Source: Syntrophaceae bacterium UBA1411 (GTDB lineage: Bacteria > Desulfobacterota > Syntrophia > Syntrophales > Smithellaceae). From it: a stretch of DNA of 15,831 nt. This document shows, one piece after another, positions 1 to 6,139 of the stretch. How positions within the stretch are numbered: position 1 is the stretch's first letter; every line of letters begins with the position of its first letter. The DNA is taken from assembly GCA_002304995.1 (NCBI GenBank), contig DBPV01000038.1:1-15831 (forward strand), read 5' to 3'. The notes beneath the pieces are model-generated. The model saw only the letters and a list, made by a program, of their open reading frames with translations, had not been told where the DNA came from and searched no databases. Both the position numbers and the translations under genes were made by a program.

Positions 1-279
1 ATGATCATGCTGACGATTCCCATTTTTTAGCCGGTCGTTCTGACGCTGGGCTTCGGCCCTGTCTGGTTCGGCGTCATCATCGTGGTTATTTCCGGCATGG
101 GCGTAATCACGCCGCCGGTCGGCATCAACGCCTACGTGGTGGCGGGCGTGGCGCGCGACGTGCCGCTGCACGTCATCTTCAAGGGCTCGCTGCACATGCT
201 CTATGCGATGATCGCCCTGGCGTTCCTTCTGCTGCTCTTTCCGAAAATCGTGACCTTTCTGCCGCAACTGCTCCGCTAA
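1..279 (+). CDS. dctM: TRAP transporter large permease (DctM family), C-terminal end, interrupted by an in-frame TAG
   Basis: This is the 3' end of a gene that begins before the window. TRAP large permeases are inner-membrane proteins that import carboxylates with a periplasmic binding protein, driven by an ion gradient. Frame 1 reads MIMLTIPIF, then a TAG at 28-30, then PVVLTLGFGPVWFGVII, followed by a GVITPPVGIN motif (residues about 37-46) typical of the DctM C-terminal domain. Two hydrophobic segments follow, the last ending near LLLLFPKIVTFLPQ. The stop codon is TAA at 277-279. Both sides of the TAG match the family in the same frame, and the family usually has Phe or Tyr there, so the TAG looks like a point nonsense change rather than a frameshift. 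The gene may be inactive, or this may be a sequence error. An internal ATG at 82 is unlikely to be a real start because it lies inside the conserved domain. Confidence 0.8.
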
Positions 280-500
280 AGGACGGATGACCCTTTTCCG
301 CCCAGATGCGTACGGCTTTTCCGCGTGTAAAAACTCTTTTACAGCCGGTTGTGGCGTTTTTTCACATCTCCTGAAAATCCTTATTTCAAATGTCTCTGAT
401 TTTCATCAGTTGCATACCTTCCTGGTGCAATACCTCTCTGGCATGGTTGCTGCTTCTGCCTGCGCAAGTTCGACTGACATTGCAAACAGGAGTATCAACG
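280..500. other. Intergenic region between dctM and accC
   Basis: This 221-bp stretch has no convincing gene. ORFs crossing it (starts at 287 and 390) are extensions or shadows of accC and lack a ribosome binding site. It holds an AT-rich dyad at 326-343 and the accC ribosome binding site AGGAG at 488-492. No sigma-70 promoter with good boxes and spacing could be picked out by eye. A TTGCA/TGCAA pair around 410-430 is noted but is weak. Confidence 0.6.
326..343. repeat. Perfect AT-rich inverted repeat (TGTAAAA-N4-TTTTACA)
   Basis: Arms of 7 bp at 326-332 and 337-343 flank ACTC. A CGGC/GCCG pair further out could extend the structure. It sits just after dctM and 158 nt before accC. It could be an operator for a dimeric regulator, or part of a dctM transcript end, since a T-rich run follows about 10 nt later. 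The half-site does not match the LexA, Rex or FNR consensus sequences that I know. Confidence 0.35.
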
Positions 501-1880
501 ATGAAGAAGTTTCAAAAAATACTGATCGCCAACCGCGGCGAAATCGCCGTGCGCATCATCCGCACCTGCCGCGATATGGGCATACGCTCCGTGGCCGTTT
601 ATTCGCAGGCGGACAAAGACGCCCTGCACGTCAAGCTGGCCGACGAGTCTTACGAAATCGGCCCGCCGGAGGCGGCCGACAGCTATCTGAACTTTGAAAA
701 AATCGTCGCCATCACCCGCCTCTGCAACGCGTGCGCCATCCATCCCGGCTACGGCTTTCTTTCGGAAAATCCGGAATTCGTGGAACTGTGCGAAAAGGAA
801 AAAATCACTTTCATCGGGCCGTCGAGCCGGTGCATGTTCAAGGCCAAACCCAAGAACCGCGCGCGGCAGCTGATGAAGATGATCAATATTCCGGTCACGC
901 CGGGTTGCGACGACGCCATCACCAACGGCACGGAGGAAGGCATGAAGCGCGCCCGCGACATCGCCCGCGACATCGGCTATCCGGTGATCGTCAAGCCCTC
1001 CGGCGGAGGCGGCGGCATCGGCATTATGATTGCCCGCAACGAGGAGGAACTGGGCCGCGCGATCACCGGCGCCGAAACCCGCGGCCGAAAAGCCTTCGGC
1101 ACCTCTTCCTTCTACATCGAAAAGTACCTGCAGGGCATGAAGCATGTCGAGTTTCAGGTTCTGGCCGACAGCCACGGCAATGTGGTCCATCTGGGAGAAC
1201 GAGACTGCTCGGTGCAGCGCCGTTTTCAGAAGCTGGTGGAGGAAGCCCCCTGCCCGATCGTAAGCCCGTTCTGGCGGATGAAAATGGGGGCGGCGGCCAT
1301 CGACGTTGCGCTGGCGCTGGATTACGTGGGCGCGCTCACCGTCGAATTTTTTTATTTCCCCGAGGAAAGGAAATTCTACTTCAATGAAATCAATTCCCGT
1401 CTGCAGGTGGAGCACTGCGTCACCGAAATGGTGACCGGCATCGATATCATCCGCGAACAGATCCGCATCGCCGAAGGAGAGGAGCTCAGTTTCAACCAGG
1501 ACGACATCCGCATGAGTCTGCACGCCATCGAGTGCCGCATCAACGCGGAAGACGCGCTGCGCAATTTTATCCCCTCGCCGGGCGTCATCCGGAAACTGAT
1601 GCTGCCCCACGGCCCCGGCATCCGCATCGACGAAGGCGTTTATGAAGGCTATACGTTTCCGTTTTATTACGATTCCCTGATGATGAAGATGATGAGCGTC
1701 GGCAAGACGCGCACCGAGGCGATTGCCCGGATGCGCCGGGCGATCGGCGAGGTGGAGCTGGAAGGACCGAAAACCACGCTTCCGTTCCACCGGGTCATTT
1801 TGCAGGAGAACGATTTTCTGGACGGCAGCTACACAACGGACCTGGCCGACCGGCCGGACATCCGCGGCAAACTGAAATAG
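501..1880 (+). CDS. accC: Biotin carboxylase subunit (AccC / pyruvate carboxylase subunit A type)
   Basis: The protein (459 aa) is a biotin-dependent carboxylase ATP-grasp subunit, which carboxylates biotin on a carrier protein using ATP and bicarbonate in the cytoplasm. In order: N-terminal fold with ILIANRGEIA (7-16), HPGYGFLSEN (81-90), ATP-binding Lys165 and glycine loop 168-172, H215/E217, the QRRFQK segment with Lys244, metal-ligand Glu282 and Glu296, N298, catalytic R300, VEH (303-305) and R346 in ECRINAED. All align with E. coli AccC catalytic residues. The start at 501 has AGGAG 8 nt upstream and begins at the conserved N-terminus; an ATG at 390 would add 37 unrelated residues. Oddities: the usual GDK before the B-domain is KPK (116-118), and the usual VEHPVTE is VEHCVTE. 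No carboxyltransferase or biotin carrier gene is adjacent, so it could serve acetyl-CoA, pyruvate or another acyl-CoA carboxylase. Confidence 0.93.
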   Translation: MKKFQKILIANRGEIAVRIIRTCRDMGIRSVAVYSQADKDALHVKLADESYEIGPPEAADSYLNFEKIVAITRLCNACAIHPGYGFLSENPEFVELCEKEKITFIGPSSRCMFKAKPKNRARQLMKMINIPVTPGCDDAITNGTEEGMKRARDIARDIGYPVIVKPSGGGGGIGIMIARNEEELGRAITGAETRGRKAFGTSSFYIEKYLQGMKHVEFQVLADSHGNVVHLGERDCSVQRRFQKLVEEAPCPIVSPFWRMKMGAAAIDVALALDYVGALTVEFFYFPEERKFYFNEINSRLQVEHCVTEMVTGIDIIREQIRIAEGEELSFNQDDIRMSLHAIECRINAEDALRNFIPSPGVIRKLMLPHGPGIRIDEGVYEGYTFPFYYDSLMMKMMSVGKTRTEAIARMRRAIGEVELEGPKTTLPFHRVILQENDFLDGSYTTDLADRPDIRGKLK

Positions 1881-1885
1881 GCTCA

Positions 1886-1915
1886 AAAAAACCCGCCGGC
1901 GAAGGCGGGTTTTTT
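1886..1915. terminator. Bidirectional rho-independent terminator
   Basis: The CCCGCC arm (1892-1897) pairs with GGCGGG (1904-1909) around GGCGAA, and the flanking A6 (1886-1891) pairs with T6 (1910-1915). An A run on one side and a T run on the other make it work on both strands. It lies 5 nt after the accC stop and 19 nt from the pckG stop, between two convergent genes. Confidence 0.9.
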
Positions 1916-1934
1916 AAGCGCAGGGCGGATCGGT

Positions 1935-3797
1935 TCAGGCGAATTCGCCGGGGGTGATGACAGACTTTCCGGTTTTTTCCCTTGCCGCGGTCAGACGGTT
2001 GCGCAGCATGTCCATGATGGCATGGAACTCATCGGGAATGTTTTCTTCCTCGCGGTAGGCCTTTTCGACGCGGTCCAGTTTCTCCAGGAACTTTTCCACC
2101 CGGACCGAAAACAGCTTGTCGTACATTTCGCGCGAAAACTTTTTGCCGAAAATCTGCACAAACAGCTTGGCGATATCGTCGTAATGCGGAATATAGCCGA
2201 TCGGCGTTTCGATCGCCTTGTACTCGCCGTGCACCCGGCCTTCCATCCACATGAGCCAGACTTTCTTGTCGACCTTTTCGTTCAGGAATTTACCGTCTTC
2301 CTTCAGGAAATAGTTGGTGGCGAAAACCAGCGGCTTGACGATGAGGCGGTTGCCGAACTTCAGATGGTTGGTGAGGTACGTTCCCAGCGGCACCACCAGA
2401 AAATCCAGGTTGGCCATGGGAGACAGCTCCCGAACGCCCACCGCGCCGATCGTCGCGGCGGTCGTCTCCGACTCCAGCGACGCGCCGATAAACATGCCGT
2501 GGGCCCAGTCAAAGCTCTGGTACACGGGCACGGACGTATCGGAATCGCGCCCGCCGTAAATGATGCCGCTTACGGGAACGCCTTCCGGATCGTAAAGTTT
2601 CGGATCCACGTTCTTCAGTTCGTTTAGGCGAATCGTGTAGCGCGCATTCTTGTGGGCCAGGAGAATGTCGTTGCCCTTTTCATCCTTTTTGCCTTTTTTC
2701 CACTCGCCGGAAAAATTGTAGCCCTCCTCCGGAAGAATCTGTCCCATGCCCAGCCAGTAGGGCTTGTCGTCTTTCACCAGGACGTTGGAGAAGATAAGCT
2801 CGCGCGGCGTCGTCAGGGCTTCGTAAATCACCGGATCATCGATGGGGTTGACGTCTTCGATGATGCCGAAGATGCCCTGTTCAATGTTGACGGCATACGC
2901 CCGGCCGTCCTCGCCGTGGCGGATGTAGGCGATGTCGTCGCCGACAATCTGCTGCCCCGGCACCATGGCCGTCGAGGTTTTGCCGCAGGCGCTGGGAAAC
3001 GCGCCGGTAAAGTAGGTCACGCGTTTCTTGCCTTCCGGCTTCACGCCCATGATGAACATGTGTTCGGTGAGCCAGTCCTCCTTGTTGGCCTTGTAAATCG
3101 CCAGACGCAGCGCCAGCTTTTTCAATCCGACGCTGTTGCCCGCGTACTGATTGTTCACGGTCAGAACTTTTTTGCCGATCACGTCGATGTAAATCCGGCG
3201 GTCCTTGATGTTCCGAGTGTTGCCCCGCTCGTCGAGTTCGCCCGCGGAATGGACCAGGTAGAAGAAATCATCCGAGCCGGCAAGCGTTTTGAAGTGTTCG
3301 TATCCCACGCGGTAAAGCAGATCTTCACTGTGGGCGACGTAGGCGGAATCGGTGATCTGCAGGGCGGCAATGGAAAAGCGGGAGTGCAGCGGGCCCAGGC
3401 AGAAGAACCGGACGAAGCACTCCTTGCCCGTCATGATGCCGTCCATGATCCCGCGGATTTCCCGGAGGCCTTCCTCCCGGTCTTTCACATCGATGATCTT
3501 GGACACCTTCATGTCGGGCGTCACCAGCAGACAGGTATTTTTCTTGTCGCGGCCCTGGTCGTAAATGCTGTCGAAATGCACCGTGTGGCCGGGCATGGCC
3601 AGCTTCTTTTCCTCGCCCAGATCCAGGGCCATCTGGCGGATGTAGCCGATGTCCGTAAAGCTGTCCGTGATCACGGATACTTTCGCCGGCTTGCATAGCG
3701 TCACGTACTCTTCGACGATTTTTTCCACGTGGGGATTGTTGAGGGCTTTAATCTTCTGCAGATTTTCTTCGCTTAAAATGGTCTTATCGATGTTCAA
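1935..3797 (-). CDS. pckG: Phosphoenolpyruvate carboxykinase (GTP)
   Basis: The enzyme (620 aa) interconverts oxaloacetate + GTP and PEP + GDP + CO2 in the cytoplasm, linking C4 acids to gluconeogenesis. Recognition rests on the GTP-PEPCK P-loop FPSACGKTSTAM (267-278, including the reactive Cys271), the GDD metal-binding segment (286-288), the GPLHSRFSIAALQITDS segment and the C-terminal FLVVPLGTYLTNHLKFGNR region. Length fits the family (about 600-620). No ATG lies near the conserved N-terminus. A TTG at 3797 has GGGAG 9 nt upstream and gives MNIDKTILSEENL, so I choose TTG; the reading frame stays open to 3950 but the added residues look unrelated. It is convergent with accC and shares its terminator. 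A separate promoter with a leader of about 130 nt is proposed. It is not clearly co-transcribed with the gene upstream, from which a 341-bp gap with hairpins separates it. Confidence 0.95.
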   Translation of the reverse strand: MNIDKTILSEENLQKIKALNNPHVEKIVEEYVTLCKPAKVSVITDSFTDIGYIRQMALDLGEEKKLAMPGHTVHFDSIYDQGRDKKNTCLLVTPDMKVSKIIDVKDREEGLREIRGIMDGIMTGKECFVRFFCLGPLHSRFSIAALQITDSAYVAHSEDLLYRVGYEHFKTLAGSDDFFYLVHSAGELDERGNTRNIKDRRIYIDVIGKKVLTVNNQYAGNSVGLKKLALRLAIYKANKEDWLTEHMFIMGVKPEGKKRVTYFTGAFPSACGKTSTAMVPGQQIVGDDIAYIRHGEDGRAYAVNIEQGIFGIIEDVNPIDDPVIYEALTTPRELIFSNVLVKDDKPYWLGMGQILPEEGYNFSGEWKKGKKDEKGNDILLAHKNARYTIRLNELKNVDPKLYDPEGVPVSGIIYGGRDSDTSVPVYQSFDWAHGMFIGASLESETTAATIGAVGVRELSPMANLDFLVVPLGTYLTNHLKFGNRLIVKPLVFATNYFLKEDGKFLNEKVDKKVWLMWMEGRVHGEYKAIETPIGYIPHYDDIAKLFVQIFGKKFSREMYDKLFSVRVEKFLEKLDRVEKAYREEENIPDEFHAIMDMLRNRLTAAREKTGKSVITPGEFA

Positions 3798-3936
3798 TTG
3801 ATCACTCTCCCTGAATGAATTTCGTTGTTCCTTCTTTTCATGCACACAACGCAGCGTAGTGATTTGAAGGCTGAAGGAAATATCGCCGGCATCCCGGTAA
3901 ATACGGTAAGCGGATCCAAACCCATTTACGCGGGCG

Positions 3937-3965
3937 ACTTTAAAGGACAATCATGTAAAAATCAA
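3937..3965 (-). promoter_or_regulatory. Putative sigma-70 promoter of pckG
   Basis: On the minus strand TTGATT (3960-3965) is followed after 17 nt by TAAAGT (3937-3942). Each box matches 4 of 6 consensus bases with ideal spacing. The start of transcription would be near 3930, giving a leader of about 130 nt before the TTG start of pckG. This was found by eye only. Confidence 0.35.
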
Positions 3966-4042
3966 TCCTTTTTTCTGCGGCATCCGTTTCCGACGAACTT
4001 TGCACCGGATCGGGAAGAAGAATCCGCAAAGAAAAGAACCGA

Positions 4043-4065
4043 CCGGTTGGAGGACGGCCAACCGG
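4043..4065 (-). terminator. Putative terminator hairpin after the exported-protein gene
   Basis: Perfect 8-bp arms CCGGTTGG (4043-4050) and CCAACCGG (4058-4065) flank a 7-nt loop. Reading on the minus strand, the stem is followed by TCGGTTCTTTTCTTT, a T-rich tail that starts a few bases late. It would end transcription coming from the gene at 4139-4714 and isolate pckG. Confidence 0.5.
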
Positions 4066-4102
4066 CCGGACCGTCTTCGGACGGGTGACGACAGTCCGGC
4101 CG
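4063..4102. repeat. Nested inverted repeat with a UUCG-capped inner hairpin
   Basis: Outer arms of 9 bp lie at 4063-4071 (CGGCCGGAC) and 4094-4102 (GTCCGGCCG). Inside, CCGTC-TTCG-GACGG (4071-4084) forms a 5-bp stem with a UUCG tetraloop on the plus-strand sense. It directly adjoins and competes with the 4043-4065 hairpin, so the two cannot both form fully. The function is unknown; it may be a transcript-end structure. Confidence 0.5.
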
Positions 4103-4138
4103 ACAGCCGGATAAGAAATCAGGGAAACGAGGTCTTGC

Positions 4139-4714
4139 TCAGCGGTCTCTGCCCGGTCCGCCCTTGGGACCGGGGCCGGGGCCCTCCCCTCTGGGCGATC
4201 CGTCATAGCGGTCGCGGTACTTTTTCCCCTGGCCGGGCGGTCGCCGGTCCATACCTCTCACGCCCCAGTGGTTCTCCTTCTCCCAGCGCTTGTCGCGCTT
4301 CCAGCTGCGCCAGTTTTTTTTGGCGTCGCCGGAGGGAATGCGGCGCTGATCCCATTCATACCCTTTCCACCGGCGGTCCCGGTAGTCGTTTCGCCACCCC
4401 GGCGGCACCTCCCGGTAAAACGAGGGCACACGGCTGTAATAGTTCCAGCCCCTGTCGTAGTAGCGGGACCGATACCAGCGTCCCTCCCACGGGCGCCACC
4501 ACCAGCCGCCGTAAAAGAAGATATCGACATCGACATCGGGCACCGCATAAACGTAGGTTTCCGGAATCACGATCACCTCCGGCGGCGCCGGAAAAACAAT
4601 CGGCGGCGGGAGCGGAATATTGATGCCGATTTTCACGTCGACATCCGCCATGGCCGAAAGCGGCGTCAAAACGGCCAGCGCCAGGAAAATCATCCTTAAA
4701 AAAAACTTTTTCAT
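4139..4714 (-). CDS. Exported Trp/Tyr/Arg-rich protein of unknown function
   Basis: The protein has 191 aa. A clear Sec signal peptide (KK then a hydrophobic core, residues 4-20) ends in SAMA, with likely cleavage after residue 23, so the mature protein is periplasmic or exported. A Pro/Val-rich stretch follows (32-62), then an aromatic core with GGWWWRPWEGRW (69-80) and many Tyr, Trp and Arg residues to about 150. The tail (155-191) is Arg/Gly/Pro-rich, probably disordered and very basic. I recognise this as a type of uncharacterised exported protein common in Deltaproteobacteria, but I know no function. The start is supported by AAGGAG about 7 nt before ATG. The gene follows the glyoxalase gene with a 77-bp gap that contains a weak hairpin, so it may or may not be part of that transcript. 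Confidence 0.8.
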   Translation of the reverse strand: MKKFFLRMIFLALAVLTPLSAMADVDVKIGINIPLPPPIVFPAPPEVIVIPETYVYAVPDVDVDIFFYGGWWWRPWEGRWYRSRYYDRGWNYYSRVPSFYREVPPGWRNDYRDRRWKGYEWDQRRIPSGDAKKNWRSWKRDKRWEKENHWGVRGMDRRPPGQGKKYRDRYDGSPRGEGPGPGPKGGPGRDR

Positions 4715-4747
4715 TGACCTTCTCCTTTCTTTTGCAAAGTTGCCTCT

Positions 4748-4784
4748 CCGATCACCGGGAAAAACGGTGTGGCTTGATGATCGG
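4748..4784 (-). terminator. Weak imperfect hairpin after the glyoxalase gene
   Basis: Outer arms CCGATCA (4748-4754) and TGATCGG (4778-4784) and inner arms CACCG (4753-4757) and CGGTG (4765-4769) can form alternative stems. It lies 7 nt after the glyoxalase stop. No strong T tract follows on the minus strand, so it may attenuate or stabilise the transcript rather than terminate it. Confidence 0.3.
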
Positions 4785-4791
4785 CAGCAAC

Positions 4792-5163
4792 CTACCGCCT
4801 GGCCGGCACGATTTCAATCCAGTAATCGTCCGGATCGTTGATGAAGTAAATCCCCATCTTTGGGTTTTCAAAGCAGATGCAGCCCATTTTTTCATGCAGC
4901 GTGTGCGCGGCGGCAAAGTCCTCCACCTTGAGCGCCAGATGAAATTCGTTGTCCCCCAGGTTATAGGGCTCCCGGCGGTCCCGAAGCCAGGTCAGCTCCA
5001 GATAATGCGGGGTCACGCCGTCGCCGAGGTAAACGATGATAAAGCTTTTATCCGGCGGTTCGTAGCGGCGCATCTCGACGAGCGAAAGCGCTTCTTTGTA
5101 GAAAGCCAGACTCTTTTCCAGATCCAGGACATTAAAATTGTTGTGGGAAAAAATAAACTTCAT
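4792..5163 (-). CDS. gloA: Glyoxalase I-like protein (lactoylglutathione lyase, VOC family)
   Basis: The protein has 123 aa and one VOC domain of two beta-alpha-beta-beta-beta units, close to bacterial GloA in length. The family converts the methylglyoxal hemithioacetal to a lactoyl thioester. All four metal ligands of E. coli GloA (H5, E56, H74, E122) have counterparts here: His7, Glu56 (in HYLELTW), His75 (in EFHLAL) and Glu117 (in DYWIEIVP). It is therefore probably an active metal enzyme rather than a binding protein. The start at 5163 has AAGGAG 9 nt upstream; a longer frame to 5208 lacks such a signal. The gene lies 73 nt after the SDR gene, probably in one transcript with it and the seleno-oxidoreductase. 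The thiol cofactor is uncertain, since many anaerobes lack glutathione. Confidence 0.85.
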   Translation of the reverse strand: MKFIFSHNNFNVLDLEKSLAFYKEALSLVEMRRYEPPDKSFIIVYLGDGVTPHYLELTWLRDRREPYNLGDNEFHLALKVEDFAAAHTLHEKMGCICFENPKMGIYFINDPDDYWIEIVPARR

Positions 5164-5236
5164 GGTTTTTGACTCCTTACGTGAGATTGACTGTAGCGAT
5201 AGAAACACTTTATACGCCTGCGCTCCGACGAGCCCC

Positions 5237-6064
5237 CTATTTCAGCGTGCGAAGGCCGAAGGTTTTGCTCATCAGCCCGTCGAACGGACCGAGCGGCAAA
5301 TGGGCCACCAGCGGCAGACTCGTGGATTGCCGGCCCAGACGAATGACTTTCGGAATTTTTTTGAGAAAGAGTTTGTCGACCAGCTTCTTCACAAATTCCT
5401 CCGCCGACGTCGGATTCTCCTGCGACGCGGTGGCGCGCGCCTGCACGTACGCGGCAACCGGTTTGTAAAACGACTCGTCGCCTAGCCGGATGCTGTCGCC
5501 CGCGGCCTTGCCGAAACTGGACCGGATCGCGCCGGGCTGCACCGTCACCACACCGATGCCGAAAGGCGCAAGCTCGATGCGCAGCGACGTGGAAAGCAGG
5601 TTCACGGCCGCCTTGGAGGCGCAGTAAGCCCCGGCAAACGGTGTGGCGCAGACTCCGGAGACGGAAGCCATGTTGACCACCAGCCCCGAGCGTTTGCGGA
5701 TCATGAAGGGGGCAACGGCCTTGGTCAGCGCCATGAGGCCGATGACATTGGTTTCAAACTGCCGCCGCAGGTCCTCGATGGAGAGATCGATCATCGGACC
5801 GATGAGCGCATAGCCGGCATTGTTCACCAGCACGTCGATCCGGCCGGCCCTGGCCATGACGTCCGCAACGCAGGCGTCGATGGACCGGGTGTCCGTGACA
5901 TCCAGGATTGCCGTCTCCATCGCCTCCTGCCCGAGCTTTGCAATGGCTTCCGGCCGGCGCGCGGTGGCAAACACCCGGCAGCCCCGAGAGGTGAATTCGC
6001 GGGCCAGGGCAAGACCGATGCCGGACGAACAGCCCGAAATGAGGACGACTGAATTTTTGTCCAT
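5237..6064 (-). CDS. Short-chain dehydrogenase/reductase (classical SDR)
   Basis: The protein (275 aa) is an NAD(P)-dependent oxidoreductase with a Rossmann fold. Visible motifs: cofactor loop GCSSGIG (11-17), NNAG (81-84), Asn106 in FETNVIG, Ser134 in NMASVSG, and the YCASK catalytic motif with Tyr147 and Lys151. The start is preceded by AAGGAGGG. An Arg after the second beta strand (ATARRPE) hints at NADP(H) preference, which is an inference. The C-terminal 60 residues (VKKLVDKLFLKKIPKV and on) resemble SDRs annotated as acyl-dihydroxyacetone-phosphate or ketosteroid-type reductases, but the substrate is not determinable. It lies 75 nt downstream of the seleno-oxidoreductase and 73 nt upstream of the glyoxalase on the same strand. 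Confidence 0.88.
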   Translation of the reverse strand: MDKNSVVLISGCSSGIGLALAREFTSRGCRVFATARRPEAIAKLGQEAMETAILDVTDTRSIDACVADVMARAGRIDVLVNNAGYALIGPMIDLSIEDLRRQFETNVIGLMALTKAVAPFMIRKRSGLVVNMASVSGVCATPFAGAYCASKAAVNLLSTSLRIELAPFGIGVVTVQPGAIRSSFGKAAGDSIRLGDESFYKPVAAYVQARATASQENPTSAEEFVKKLVDKLFLKKIPKVIRLGRQSTSLPLVAHLPLGPFDGLMSKTFGLRTLK

Positions 6065-6139
6065 GCGTTACCCTCCTTATTATTTTTGTGTTCGGTCCGC
6101 TTCCGGAAATTCCGGCGGCTCAAAAAAAGACGCAGACCG

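Noticed and set aside
441..460. A sigma-54-like TGGCAT...TTGCT upstream of accC
   Set aside because: The spacing between the GG and GC elements is about three bases too short for a sigma-54 promoter.
287..697. A 136-codon plus-strand frame crossing the dctM-accC gap
   Set aside because: No ribosome binding site, no family resemblance, and its second half overlaps the start of accC in another frame.
495..1886. A 463-codon open frame on the minus strand covering all of accC
   Set aside because: It is a shadow of accC: its protein is low-complexity and His/Asp/Arg-rich, matches no family, has no ribosome binding site, while the opposite strand encodes a full conserved enzyme.
2652..3698. A 348-codon plus-strand frame opposite pckG, and similar long frames opposite livK, hbd, thiolase and gctA
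   Set aside because: These arise from GC-rich codon bias opposite well-recognised genes and show no family features.
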